The notes beneath the pieces were generated by a model. The model was not told the DNA's origin. It saw nothing but the letters and a program-made list of their open reading frames with translations, and made no database searches. Shown here one piece after another: positions 28,416 through 37,371 of a DNA stretch of 64,000 nt. Both the position numbers and the translations under genes were made by a program. Origin of the DNA: Sphingomonas brevis (GTDB taxonomy: Bacteria > Pseudomonadota > Alphaproteobacteria > Sphingomonadales > Sphingomonadaceae); contig NZ_JAMGBB010000001.1 in NCBI RefSeq assembly GCF_023516505.1, positions 558,001 through 622,000 of the forward strand. The letters are read 5' to 3'. How positions within the stretch are numbered: position 1 is the stretch's first letter; every line of letters begins with the position of its first letter.

Positions 28416-30806
28416 TTGTTATACGAACAGTTCGACCTTGCTGAAGCCGAGCCTCTGAAAGGCAACCTGCGCTGGCTTGTGCCGGCGCTGGTTGCCGCAG
28501 CCGCGGCCAGCGGGGCGCTGCTCTTTTTCCTGATCGGGCAGCAATTCTACGGCGCGCTGTTCCTGGCTGGCTTTGTCGCCATGCTGGTCGCTGCGTTCAT
28601 TTTCGACCGTCGCGGGGCGAAGCGGGTCGAAACGCCGCCCGTGATTTTACCGGACCTGGCACTGGTCGGGTCGGCGCTGAGCCTGGCAAGCGATCCGACG
28701 GCGCTGACCGGCGCGGAAGGTGCGTTGAGGTCGGTCAACCCGGCCTATAAGGCGCGCTTCGGGCAAAAGTCGCCGATCGAACTTGGCAAGGGCAAGCAGG
28801 GGGCCAAACTGCTGTCCGAGCTCACCGAAGCCGCATTGCAAGATGGCGAAGCCACGACAGCGGACGTGCCGCTGACCGGCGGTCCGGTGACCGTCAGCGT
28901 GAATCGTGCCGGCGTTGACGGCGACCTGCTCCTTTGGCGATTTGTCGGAGCAGCGCCGACCGACGTGCTTGCGGTTGCGGCCAAGCGAGTATCGGGTGCA
29001 ACCGGTGAGCGCCTGGCCGCGGCGGGGGTCATGGCTGCGCTGATCGACGCCAAGGGCCGGCTGTTGGCCGCCAATGGCCTGTTTAGCGATCGTGCGCTGA
29101 CGGCGGTGCCGGCCAAGGACAAGGCGCCGCTGTTCGCCGACTTGATCGAGACCTCGACCGAGGGCGCCATCCGGTTGCTGACCGAGGGCTCCGACGGCCG
29201 GCCGCTTCGCATGGTCAGCATCCCGCTCGAGCCTGGCGCTGACAAGGGCGCGGCGACATTGCTGATGTTCGACTGGGAGGAGGGGCCAAGCCTTGCCAGC
29301 TCGTCCAACGTCCAGATATTGCTGGAAATGCTGCCGATCGGGCTGGCGCTGGTCGATCGCGACGGCCGCTTTCTGACCATGAACAACGCCTTTCGCGTGG
29401 CCGGTGGCATCGGCAATGCCGAGATGCCGTCCTACCCCGGTGATTTGGTGGTCAAGGAAGACAAGGCGGCGGTGGCCGACGCGGTCCGTCGCAACGCCCG
29501 CGGTCCGTCGATGTCGCAGGACCTAGCGGTGCGGCTCGCGGTCCAGCCGGCCGAGCCGGTGGCGATGACTGTCGCCGGCCTGCGCGGCCTTGGCGATGCC
29601 GCGGTGCTCCTCCTGCTCAAGGACAATAGCGAGGAAGCCAAGCTCAAGCGGCAGATCGCCCAGGCGACCAAGATGCAGGCAGTCGGGCAGCTGGCCGGCG
29701 GCGTGGCCCATGACTTCAACAATATCCTGACCGCGATCATCGGCCATTGTGACCTGATGCTGATGCGGCACACGCCGGGCGACACCGATTACGACGACAT
29801 CCAGCAGATAAAATCGAACTCCAACCGGGCTGCCGGCCTGACCCGCCAACTGCTGGCCTTTTCCCGCCAGCAGACCCTTCGGCCGCAGCTGCTGCAGCTT
29901 CCTGATGTCATCAGCGAAGTGTCGCACCTGTTGAAGCGGCTGCTCGGTGAAACCGTCCAGCTGGTGGTCAAGCATGGCCGCGACCTTGGCCCGGTCCGTG
30001 CCGACCCCGGACAGCTTGAGCAGGTCATCGTCAATCTGGCCGTCAATGCCCGCGATGCGATGACGTCCAAAGGCGGCGGCGCGCTGACCATCCAAACCTA
30101 TGCCGTTCGCGCCGACCAGGTGGCCGATCTGGGCAGCGAAATACTCCCGGTGGCCGATTATTCGGCGGTATCGATCGCGGACACCGGAACCGGCATTCCC
30201 GCATCGATTTTGAGCAAGGTGTTCGAGCCCTTCTTCACCACCAAGGAAGTCGGCAAGGGAACCGGCCTTGGCCTCTCTACCGTCTATGGCATCGTCAAGC
30301 AGTCGGGCGGCTACATCTTTGCCGATTCCAAGGTCGGAGAGGGTACGCGCTTCACCATCTATTTGCCGGTCCACCATGTCGAAGAGGACAAGGAGGCCGG
30401 CACGCGGTCCGCCAAGAAGGAAGGCGAGGGCGAGCTCTGGGGCACGGGCACCATATTGCTGGTCGAGGACGAAGCGATGGTCCGTACCGTGGCCGAGCGT
30501 GCGCTGACCCGGCATGGATACAAGGTCCTGACCGCCAACAATGGCGAGGAAGCATTGGAGATTATCGAGCGCGGCGATGAAATCGCCTTGCTCATCTCCG
30601 ATGTGGTGATGCCATTGATGGACGGCCCGACCATGGTGCGCGAGGCACGCAAGACCCGGCCCCAGCTGCCGATCCTGTTCATGTCCGGCTATGCCGAAGA
30701 GCAGCTCAGGAAATCGATCGACATCGCCAATGTCGCTTTCCTGCCCAAGCCCTTCTCGGTCCAGGAACTGGCCGAGGCAGTCCGCAAGGCCCTGGTGGGC
30801 AATTAG
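28416..30806 (+). CDS. cckA: Cell-cycle hybrid histidine kinase CckA
   Basis: This 796-residue protein has two transmembrane helices near residues 20-66, PAS-like regions (about 95-410, including NVQILLEMLPIGLALVDRDGR), and a HisKA domain with phosphoacceptor His432 in GGVAHDFNN. An HATPase domain follows (NLAVNARDAM near 541; GTGLGLSTVYG), then a receiver domain with phospho-acceptor Asp729 in LISDVVMP. CckA phosphorylates ChpT (chpT lies at 42.4 kb), which passes phosphate to CtrA and CpdR in alphaproteobacteria. The start is uncertain: TTG at 28416 follows the M13 stop after 3 nt with a GGTGAG signal. Confidence 0.93.
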   Translation: MLYEQFDLAEAEPLKGNLRWLVPALVAAAAASGALLFFLIGQQFYGALFLAGFVAMLVAAFIFDRRGAKRVETPPVILPDLALVGSALSLASDPTALTGAEGALRSVNPAYKARFGQKSPIELGKGKQGAKLLSELTEAALQDGEATTADVPLTGGPVTVSVNRAGVDGDLLLWRFVGAAPTDVLAVAAKRVSGATGERLAAAGVMAALIDAKGRLLAANGLFSDRALTAVPAKDKAPLFADLIETSTEGAIRLLTEGSDGRPLRMVSIPLEPGADKGAATLLMFDWEEGPSLASSSNVQILLEMLPIGLALVDRDGRFLTMNNAFRVAGGIGNAEMPSYPGDLVVKEDKAAVADAVRRNARGPSMSQDLAVRLAVQPAEPVAMTVAGLRGLGDAAVLLLLKDNSEEAKLKRQIAQATKMQAVGQLAGGVAHDFNNILTAIIGHCDLMLMRHTPGDTDYDDIQQIKSNSNRAAGLTRQLLAFSRQQTLRPQLLQLPDVISEVSHLLKRLLGETVQLVVKHGRDLGPVRADPGQLEQVIVNLAVNARDAMTSKGGGALTIQTYAVRADQVADLGSEILPVADYSAVSIADTGTGIPASILSKVFEPFFTTKEVGKGTGLGLSTVYGIVKQSGGYIFADSKVGEGTRFTIYLPVHHVEEDKEAGTRSAKKEGEGELWGTGTILLVEDEAMVRTVAERALTRHGYKVLTANNGEEALEIIERGDEIALLISDVVMPLMDGPTMVREARKTRPQLPILFMSGYAEEQLRKSIDIANVAFLPKPFSVQELAEAVRKALVGN

Positions 30807-30838
30807 TCCTTTCATCCGGCGGCGTGGCTGCTATTTCC

Positions 30839-31210
30839 ATGTACATGACGGAGCCCCGTTCCATCCTGATCGTCGAAGACGAGCCGCTGATTGCGATGAT
30901 GCTCGAAGATTTCATCCAGTCGCTTGGCCATCGGGTGAGCGGCAACTGCGACAGCGTCAGAACGGCGCTGAAGGAAGTTGAAAAGGGCGATTTCGATCTC
31001 GCTATCCTTGACGTTAATTTGAAGGGTGAGAGCGTCTGGCCGGTTGCGGCGGCGCTGCGCGGACGGGGCACCCCATTCGTGTTGGCCACGGGCGGCCATG
31101 TCGATCCGCCTCCAGCCGAATTCGCCAACGTTCCGACTATCGAGAAACCCTATACAATCGATAGGGTTACGCCAATTATTGAGGCAGTTCTGGCCGGCGC
31201 CGACCAATAG
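30839..31210 (+). CDS. Single-domain response regulator downstream of cckA
   Basis: This receiver domain of about 123 residues has no output domain. It has the acidic pocket VEDEP near residue 12, phospho-acceptor Asp58 in ILDVNL, and the PFVLATGG segment followed by a conserved lysine (EKPY). The LATGG block resembles the FAT-GUY type of sphingomonad receivers (PF-FATGY) rather than CheY. It lies 32 nt after cckA, so it may receive phosphate from, or drain it from, the CckA relay; that is inference. The frame is open upstream to GTG 30824; ATG 30839 or 30845 is more likely. Confidence 0.85.
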   Translation: MYMTEPRSILIVEDEPLIAMMLEDFIQSLGHRVSGNCDSVRTALKEVEKGDFDLAILDVNLKGESVWPVAAALRGRGTPFVLATGGHVDPPPAEFANVPTIEKPYTIDRVTPIIEAVLAGADQ

Positions 31211-31224
31211 TTGAACCGATGAAT

Positions 31225-31239
31225 GTTCTACTCTTGTTC
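31225..31239 (+). promoter_or_regulatory. LexA (SOS) box upstream of recA
   Basis: GTTC-N7-GTTC (spacer TACTCTT) is an exact match to the alphaproteobacterial LexA operator. It lies 75 nt upstream of the recA start, so recA is expected to be SOS-induced. A GTTC-N5-GAAC arrangement overlaps its right half. Confidence 0.8.
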
Positions 31240-31313
31240 TTATGGAACAGATAGGATACGAATAGTTCCTTCAAGGGGGCGATGAGCTTCCGATTGACGA
31301 AGGGACAAGGGCC

Positions 31314-32399
31314 ATGGCAGCGCAGCTTAAAGTCGTCGGCTTGGATGGGGATAGCGTGAACACGGATCGTCAAAAGGCATTGGAAGCCGCGCTCGCGCAG
31401 ATCGATCGCGCGTTCGGCAAGGGCTCGGCAATGAAGCTCGGCAGCCGCGAGAAGATGGAGATCGAGACGGTCTCAACCGGCTCGCTCGGGCTCGACATAG
31501 CGCTGGGTGTCGGTGGTCTTCCGCGTGGCCGGGTGATCGAGATTTACGGCCCGGAGAGCTCGGGCAAGACCACGCTGGCGCTGCATGCAATTGCCGAGGC
31601 GCAGAAAGCCGGCGGCACCGCGGCCTTCGTCGATGCCGAGCATGCGCTTGACCCGGCCTATGCCAAAAAGCTGGGCGTCGACATTGACGAGCTGATCGTG
31701 TCGCAGCCGGATACCGGCGAGCAGGCGTTGGAGATCGTCGACACGCTGGTCCGTTCCAACGCGATCGACGTGCTGGTGGTCGACTCGGTCGCCGCGCTGG
31801 TGCCCAGGGCCGAAATCGAAGGCGAGATGGGCGACAGCCATGTCGGCCTCCAGGCTCGCCTCATGTCGCAGGCGCTTCGCAAGCTGACCGGATCGATCAG
31901 CCGCTCGCGCTGCACGGTTATTTTCATCAACCAGGTGCGGATGAAGATCGGCGTAATGTACGGCAATCCGGAAACCACCACAGGCGGCAATGCGCTGAAG
32001 TTCTATGCCTCGGTCCGGCTCGACATCCGCCGCACCGGCCAGATCAAGGACCGCGACGATATCGTCGGCAACACGACCCGCGTGAAGGTCGTCAAGAACA
32101 AGGTCGCGCCACCGTTCAAGCAGGTTGAATTCGACATCATGTATGGCGAGGGCGTCAGCAAGGTCGGCGAAATTCTCGATCTCGGCGTCAAGGCCGGTCT
32201 GGTCGAGAAGTCGGGCGCCTGGTTCAGCTATGACTCGACCCGGATCGGCCAGGGCCGCGAGAACGCCAAGCAATATCTCAAGGACAATCCCGACGTCGCC
32301 CAGCGGATAGAGAATGCGATCCGTGGGCGCACCGAGGAAGTCGGCGAGGCGTTGATGGTCGGTCCGGACGGAGATGACGACGAGGTGGGAGCGGAGTAA
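31314..32399 (+). CDS. recA: Recombinase RecA
   Basis: This 361-residue protein has the Walker A motif [10 protein letters not shown] near residue 81, Walker [13 protein letters not shown] near 155, the loop-2 region [24 protein letters not shown] and an acidic C-terminal tail ([10 protein letters not shown]). It forms the filament that drives strand exchange and LexA self-cleavage. The regulatory LexA box is upstream and a strong terminator follows. There is no intein and the gene is complete. Confidence 0.98.
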   Translation: MAAQLKVVGLDGDSVNTDRQKALEAALAQIDRAFGKGSAMKLGSREKMEIETVSTGSLGLDIALGVGGLPRGRVIEIYGPESSGKTTLALHAIAEAQKAGGTAAFVDAEHALDPAYAKKLGVDIDELIVSQPDTGEQALEIVDTLVRSNAIDVLVVDSVAALVPRAEIEGEMGDSHVGLQARLMSQALRKLTGSISRSRCTVIFINQVRMKIGVMYGNPETTTGGNALKFYASVRLDIRRTGQIKDRDDIVGNTTRVKVVKNKVAPPFKQVEFDIMYGEGVSKVGEILDLGVKAGLVEKSGAWFSYDSTRIGQGRENAKQYLKDNPDVAQRIENAIRGRTEEVGEALMVGPDGDDDEVGAE

Positions 32400-32500
32400 T
32401 CGAAAGAGAGCAGCCGGGAGCTGTTCTTGGCCGATTGCCGCGGGGCGCTATTTCGACCCGCCTTGGTCGAAGCCTAGGCCTTTAAATGCCGGATGATTGA

Positions 32501-32530
32501 AGGGCGGAGGGGAATAACTCCGCCCTTTTT
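32501..32530 (+). terminator. Rho-independent terminator of recA
   Basis: AGGGCGGAG and CTCCGCCCT form a 9-bp GC-rich stem around a GGGAATAA-type loop, followed directly by TTTTT. It lies about 100 nt after recA and just before the convergent MFS gene, and could serve both directions. Confidence 0.85.
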
Positions 32531-32537
32531 CTATCCG

Positions 32538-33824
32538 CTAGCAAAGGTCCTCGGGCAGCGCTGTCGATTCCCTGGCTGCCTCCTGCTCGTCGGGATCGGC
32601 CTCGATCGGGGCGAACAGCCGCTTCGGCTCGGTCAGCACGATCAGCAGGAAGCCAAGGCTGGTGCAGATCGCCGTGCCGACGATGAATGGTGTTGCCGTC
32701 CCGTCGAAACTGCGTCCGATCAGAAAGCCGAGGATCGCCGCTCCAAGCGTGCCGGTGACGCCCTGGACCGAAGAAGCGGTGCCGGCGATCGGCGCCATAT
32801 GCTCCATCGCCAGCGTCCCAAGGTTGGAGGAGGTGAGCGAGAAGCAGGCCATTGTCAGCCCCTGCAAGACAATGAAGCTGCCCAACGTCTCGCCGCCGCT
32901 AAGCGCCAGCGTCGCATGGGCAATGGTAACGATCGCCAGGCAAAGCGAGGCGGTGTGGCCCACTCGGCGCAGCCCGAACCGTTCGACGATCCGGCTGTTG
33001 AACCAGGACGCCAGCGCCATCGGCGCAGCGATTGCCGCGAATACCAGCCCGATCAAATGCGGCGTCTTGAACACGTCGAAAATAATCTGCTGAATCGACG
33101 AGATGTAGGCGATCAGTGCCGAAAAGGTGACGGTCAGCGCCAGGGTGTAACCGCGCGACTGCCGCTCGCGCACGGTTTGGCCGATCGCTCTGGCCATATC
33201 GCCAAACTTCAAGGACCGGCGGTATTCAGGATGCAGCGTCTCGGGCAGCCTGAGCGATGTCCAGGTCAGCATGGTGAGCGCATAGGCCGCGAGCACCAGG
33301 AAGATTGCCCGCCATGAAGCGACCAGCAGAATTGCCTGGCCGATGTTGGGCGCCAGCACCGGCACCAGCATGAATACCATGAACACCAGGCTCATCACCC
33401 GGGCCATGGCTTCGGCTTCGAACAGATCCCGGACCATTGCCACAACGAGCACGCGCGTGACCGCGGCCGAGGCACCCATCGCTACGCGACCGGCAATCAG
33501 CAGCGGGAAGCTGCCGGCAAAGGCACATAGCGTCGCGAACACGCCATAGAGGATGATTCCGGCGGCAAGGATCGGCTTGCGCCCGAACCGGTCGGCCAGC
33601 GGGCCCCAGAATAGCTGGGTCGAGGCAAAACCGATGAAATAGGCAATCACCACCAACTGGCGGTCATTCTCTTGCGCCACATTGAGCGAACGGCCGATGT
33701 CCGGCAGCGCCGGGATCATCGCGTCGATGGCAAAGGCGTTGAGCGCCATCAGCCCCGCGAGCATTGCGGTCATCTCTCGCGATCCGGGCCGCTTCTTATG
33801 GTCGTTGAAGGCGGTGTCAAACAT
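32538..33824 (-). CDS. Bcr/CflA-family multidrug efflux MFS transporter
   Basis: This protein of about 428 residues has 12 hydrophobic helices. The MFS loop motif GPLADRFGRKPILAAG is near residue 77, and LNAFAIDAMIPALPDIGRSL in helix 1 is typical of Bcr/CflA (DHA1) proton-driven drug exporters. It probably exports drugs or metabolites across the inner membrane. I placed the start at ATG 33824 (MFDTAFNDHKKRPG); the longer open frame overlaps the divergent arginase-family gene and is not conserved-looking. Substrate is unknown. Confidence 0.9.
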   Translation of the reverse strand: MFDTAFNDHKKRPGSREMTAMLAGLMALNAFAIDAMIPALPDIGRSLNVAQENDRQLVVIAYFIGFASTQLFWGPLADRFGRKPILAAGIILYGVFATLCAFAGSFPLLIAGRVAMGASAAVTRVLVVAMVRDLFEAEAMARVMSLVFMVFMLVPVLAPNIGQAILLVASWRAIFLVLAAYALTMLTWTSLRLPETLHPEYRRSLKFGDMARAIGQTVRERQSRGYTLALTVTFSALIAYISSIQQIIFDVFKTPHLIGLVFAAIAAPMALASWFNSRIVERFGLRRVGHTASLCLAIVTIAHATLALSGGETLGSFIVLQGLTMACFSLTSSNLGTLAMEHMAPIAGTASSVQGVTGTLGAAILGFLIGRSFDGTATPFIVGTAICTSLGFLLIVLTEPKRLFAPIEADPDEQEAARESTALPEDLC

Positions 33825-33856
33825 CGGACGGCGCTGCTGGCCTATTGCGACGTGCC

Positions 33857-34690
33857 ATGCAACATTCACTTTCGAAGATGCCCGATGCGCGCCCGAAGAT
33901 CCGGCTGGTCGGCCTGCCGACGGACAGTCATTCCTCTTTCCAGCGGGGGCCAGCAAGGGCGCCCGCGGTTATTCGCGCTGCCCTTGCTTCCGAGCACGCC
34001 AACAGCGCCTCCGAATCCGGCCTGGAGCTTGGTATCGACATCATGGTCGATGACATGGGCGACTTGCCGCTCAACGAGGACAAGCTGGATTTGGAATTGA
34101 TCCAGACTGCCGCACGCGAGGCGAAGATCGGCGGCACTGTCCCGATCTTTTTAGGCGGCGATCATATGGTCAGCTATCCCATTGTCGCAGGCCTGGCGGA
34201 AGCGATCGGTCAGGTTAACATCCTGCACTTCGACGCTCATCCCGACCTCTACGACGATTATGAGGGCGATCCGCTGAGCCACGCATCGCCCTTTGCGCGG
34301 ATCATGGAAAAGGGCTTGGCCAAGCGCTTGGTCCAAGTCGGAATCCGCACGATGAATCGCCATTGCCGAGAGCAGGTTCAGCGTTTCGGCGTCGAGGTGA
34401 TGGAAATGCGCGACTTCGCCGTGGCCCAGGTGCCGATTCCGGAAGGGCCGCTTTACATCAGCATCGATATGGATGCGCTCGATCCGGCATTTGCACCGGG
34501 TGTCTCACATCATGAGCCCGGTGGTCTCAGCGTCCGCGACGTTATTTCGGTGCTTCACCGGGTCGAACAGCCGATCGTCGGCGCAGACCTGGTCGAATAT
34601 AATCCAGACCGCGATATCAACGGCATGACCGCGGTAGTCGCCGCGAAATTGATAAAAGAACTTGCGGCCCTGGCGGGGAGGAACGGATGA
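33857..34690 (+). CDS. Arginase/agmatinase-family ureohydrolase
   Basis: This 277-residue protein has all manganese-binding motifs of the ureohydrolase fold: LGGDHMVSYP near residue 98, FDAHPDLYDD near 121, and SIDMDALDPAFAPGVSHHEPGG-type loops near 202-223. It would hydrolyse a guanidino substrate (agmatine, arginine or similar) to urea; the specificity cannot be read. ATG 33857 is chosen over an upstream TTG. Its stop overlaps the M24 peptidase start by 4 nt, linking guanidino and peptide catabolism. Confidence 0.9.
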   Translation: MQHSLSKMPDARPKIRLVGLPTDSHSSFQRGPARAPAVIRAALASEHANSASESGLELGIDIMVDDMGDLPLNEDKLDLELIQTAAREAKIGGTVPIFLGGDHMVSYPIVAGLAEAIGQVNILHFDAHPDLYDDYEGDPLSHASPFARIMEKGLAKRLVQVGIRTMNRHCREQVQRFGVEVMEMRDFAVAQVPIPEGPLYISIDMDALDPAFAPGVSHHEPGGLSVRDVISVLHRVEQPIVGADLVEYNPDRDINGMTAVVAAKLIKELAALAGRNG

Positions 34691-35952
34691 CGATGGACTT
34701 TTCAAGGCGCGCTCTGCTCGGTGGTGGGACGGCCATTGCCGCAAGTGCGCTCATAGGCCGCGGTTCGGCGGCCTGGGCGGCGGTTCAGGGCGCAGCGGAC
34801 TTGCCGTCCATTCCGATACCGCCTCCGATCGGGCCGGCCGAGCGGTTGCAACGACTTCGGCGGGCTCAGAAACTGATGGCTGAGTTTGGCTTGGGTGCGG
34901 TCGTCGTCGAGGCTGGTCCGAGTCTCGACTATTATACCGGCATTCAATGGTGGCGCTCGGAGCGGCTGACCGCGACTGTCATACCAGTCAAGGGCGACCC
35001 GATCGTCGTCACGCCATTCTTCGAAAGACCCAGCATCCAGGAAATGCTGCAGGTCCCGGTTGAGATCCGTACCTGGAACGAGGACGAGGAGCCGCTGAAG
35101 CTTGTCGGCGACTTCATCAAGCAGCACGCCAGCAATGGACCGATCGGTTTCGAAGAGACCAATCGCTTTTTCATTCTCGATCGCCTGCGCGAGCAAATTG
35201 GAAGCGCGGCGTCAATTGTCAGCGCCAATTGGGTGGTTCGTGCTCAGCGCATGATCAAGTCGCCGGCCGAGATCGCCCTGATGCAGACGGCAGCCGACAT
35301 TACCGCCGCCTCGCTGCGCTATGCCGGCGAGCGCACGAAAGAAGGCATGACCGCGGCCGAGATCGACGCGATGATCGCAGCCGCCCACAAGAAGCTGGGC
35401 GGAAGCTATGACGGCGGACTGGTCCTGCTTGGCGAAGCTGCAGCCTATCCCCACGGCAGCAAGAAGCCGCACGTCGTCACGCGCGGCGAGGTCGTGCTGA
35501 TGGACGTCGGCTGCTCGGTGCACGGCTATCAATCGGACATTTCCCGCACCTTTATTCTGGGCGATCCGTCTCCCGAAGTCCGCAAGGTTTGGGAGCAGAT
35601 GCGTCGCGGGCAGGATATTGCGATGGCGGCGGCCAGGATCGGCGCGCCGGCCGGCAGCGTCGATGATGCGGTCCGCCATGCCTATGAAAGCTGGGGATAT
35701 GGTCCGGGCTACAAGCTACCCGGAACTTCGCACCGGACCGGCCATGGGATCGGCATGGAAGGCCATGAACCGGTCAATTTGGTGCACGGAGAGACGACTC
35801 CGCTGGCACCTGGCATGTGCTTCTCCAACGAGCCGGGCATCTACTTGCCTGGCAAGTTTGGGGTACGGCTCGAGGATTGCTTCCACATGACCGAGGCGGG
35901 GCCGAAATGGTTTACCACGCCCCCGCCGAGTATCGACCGGCCGTTCGGCTGA
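34687..35952 (+). CDS. Tat-exported M24 (Xaa-Pro) aminopeptidase
   Basis: This 421-residue protein starts with a Tat signal (SRRALLGGG, hydrophobic stretch to about residue 30). A creatinase-like N-domain and the pita-bread catalytic domain follow: MDVGCSVHGYQSDISRTF (two Asp ligands), GTSHRTGHGIGMEGHEP (His ligand) and FSNEPGIYLPGKFG (Glu ligand). It probably removes N-terminal residues before proline in peptides in the periplasm; creatinase-like activities are also possible. It is translationally coupled to the arginase-family gene, and the divergent strand carries an amino-acid symporter. Confidence 0.92.
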   Translation: MTMDFSRRALLGGGTAIAASALIGRGSAAWAAVQGAADLPSIPIPPPIGPAERLQRLRRAQKLMAEFGLGAVVVEAGPSLDYYTGIQWWRSERLTATVIPVKGDPIVVTPFFERPSIQEMLQVPVEIRTWNEDEEPLKLVGDFIKQHASNGPIGFEETNRFFILDRLREQIGSAASIVSANWVVRAQRMIKSPAEIALMQTAADITAASLRYAGERTKEGMTAAEIDAMIAAAHKKLGGSYDGGLVLLGEAAAYPHGSKKPHVVTRGEVVLMDVGCSVHGYQSDISRTFILGDPSPEVRKVWEQMRRGQDIAMAAARIGAPAGSVDDAVRHAYESWGYGPGYKLPGTSHRTGHGIGMEGHEPVNLVHGETTPLAPGMCFSNEPGIYLPGKFGVRLEDCFHMTEAGPKWFTTPPPSIDRPFG

Positions 35953-35958
35953 TCGGCA

Positions 35959-37275
35959 CTAGAAATGATCGTCGATCGGCTTGTCCCGTGCGACGTGCGA
36001 TGGCGCATGTGCCGGCTCGATGTCGGCCGGCTCTTCCGGATTGAGATGGCCTTCCCAGCGCGCCACCACGCTTGAGGCAATCGCATTGCCGACCACATTG
36101 GTTGCCGATCGGCCCATGTCGAGGAAATGGTCGACCGCCAGGATCAGCAGCAGGCCCGCTTCGGGAATGCTGAACATCGCCATGGTCGCGGCGATGACCA
36201 CCAGGCTGGCGCGCGGAACGCCGGCCATGCCCTTCGACGTGATCATCAGCACCAGCAGCATGGTGATTTCCTGTCCGATGCTGAGGTCGATGCCATAAGC
36301 CTGGGCGATGAAAATCGTCGCGAAGGTCATGTACATCATCGACCCGTCGAGATTGAACGAATAGCCCAATGGCAGGACGAAGCTGGCAATCCGCGGCGGG
36401 ACTCCGAAGCGGTCGAGTGCTTCGAGCGTGCGCGGATAGGCGGCCTCGCTCGAAGCGGTCGAAAATGCGAGCACGATCGGATCGCGAATGTAGCGCAGCA
36501 GGTGGCGGGTGCGCGGACCGACGATGACAAAGCAGGCCGCAATCAGCAGCAGCCAAAGGAGTGCCAGGCCGAGATAAAAGCTGCCGACGAATTTGCCGAA
36601 GGTATAGAGGATCTCTGGCCCTTTTTCGGCGATCGCACTGGCCACCGCGGTGAAGACCGCGAAGGGCGCGAACCGCATGACGTAGTTGGTGACCTGCAGC
36701 ATTACGCTCACCAGCGCTTCGACGCCGCGGACAATTGGCTTGCCCTTGTCGCCGACGGCAGTCAGCGCCACCCCAAAGAAGATCGAGAAAATGACGATCG
36801 GCAGGATTTCGTTGGTCGCCATCGCGTCAAAAATCGAGGCAGGGATAAGGTGGGTGATGAAATCCTTGAGATTGAATGCCGCCGTCTCGACCCCGCTGGA
36901 AGCCGTCACCGGCGGAATTGGCAGGTTGAGGCCGATACCAGGCTGAAGCAGGTTCACCAGAATGAGGCCGAGCGTGAGCGAGACCAGGCTGGCGCCGATG
37001 AACCATATCAGTGACCTTAGGCCGACACGGCCGAGGGCGGCGATGTCGCCCATATGGGCGATGCCGGCGACGAGGGTCGAGAAAACCAAGGGCGCAATGA
37101 TCATTTTGATCAAGCGGAGGAACAGCGCGGTAACGATCGAAAGATAGTCGGCGATTTCCTTGAGTTGGGCCGCCGATTGGGCAGACCCGTCGTCGATCGC
37201 CGTGTTTGTTGCCCAACCGGCAACGATTCCGAGGACCAGTGCGAACAATATGTAGCGGGTAAGATTCTTGGCCAA
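35959..37275 (-). CDS. Dicarboxylate/amino-acid:cation symporter (DAACS, GltP/DctA type)
   Basis: This protein of about 438 residues has the DAACS transport core: hydrophobic helices from residue 8, AFSTASSEAAYPRTL in hairpin 1, GYSFNLDGSMMYMTFATIF near 300 and MITSKGMAGVPRASLVV in hairpin 2. It imports glutamate/aspartate or C4-dicarboxylates with Na+ or H+. A TTG start at 37275 is preceded by GAGGAG. The frame is open further upstream into the region opposite the HAD gene but gives no membrane sequence. Neighbouring peptidase and ureohydrolase fit an amino-acid uptake role. Confidence 0.9.
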   Translation of the reverse strand: MAKNLTRYILFALVLGIVAGWATNTAIDDGSAQSAAQLKEIADYLSIVTALFLRLIKMIIAPLVFSTLVAGIAHMGDIAALGRVGLRSLIWFIGASLVSLTLGLILVNLLQPGIGLNLPIPPVTASSGVETAAFNLKDFITHLIPASIFDAMATNEILPIVIFSIFFGVALTAVGDKGKPIVRGVEALVSVMLQVTNYVMRFAPFAVFTAVASAIAEKGPEILYTFGKFVGSFYLGLALLWLLLIAACFVIVGPRTRHLLRYIRDPIVLAFSTASSEAAYPRTLEALDRFGVPPRIASFVLPLGYSFNLDGSMMYMTFATIFIAQAYGIDLSIGQEITMLLVLMITSKGMAGVPRASLVVIAATMAMFSIPEAGLLLILAVDHFLDMGRSATNVVGNAIASSVVARWEGHLNPEEPADIEPAHAPSHVARDKPIDDHF

Positions 37276-37371
37276 GACGCAGCGCTCCTCAGATGGCGGC
37301 GTCACCCAAGCCGCTGACCCGTGCGGCGTCAAGGCTTGCCAACGCAGCAGTCGGCGGGCCATCGGCACCGA

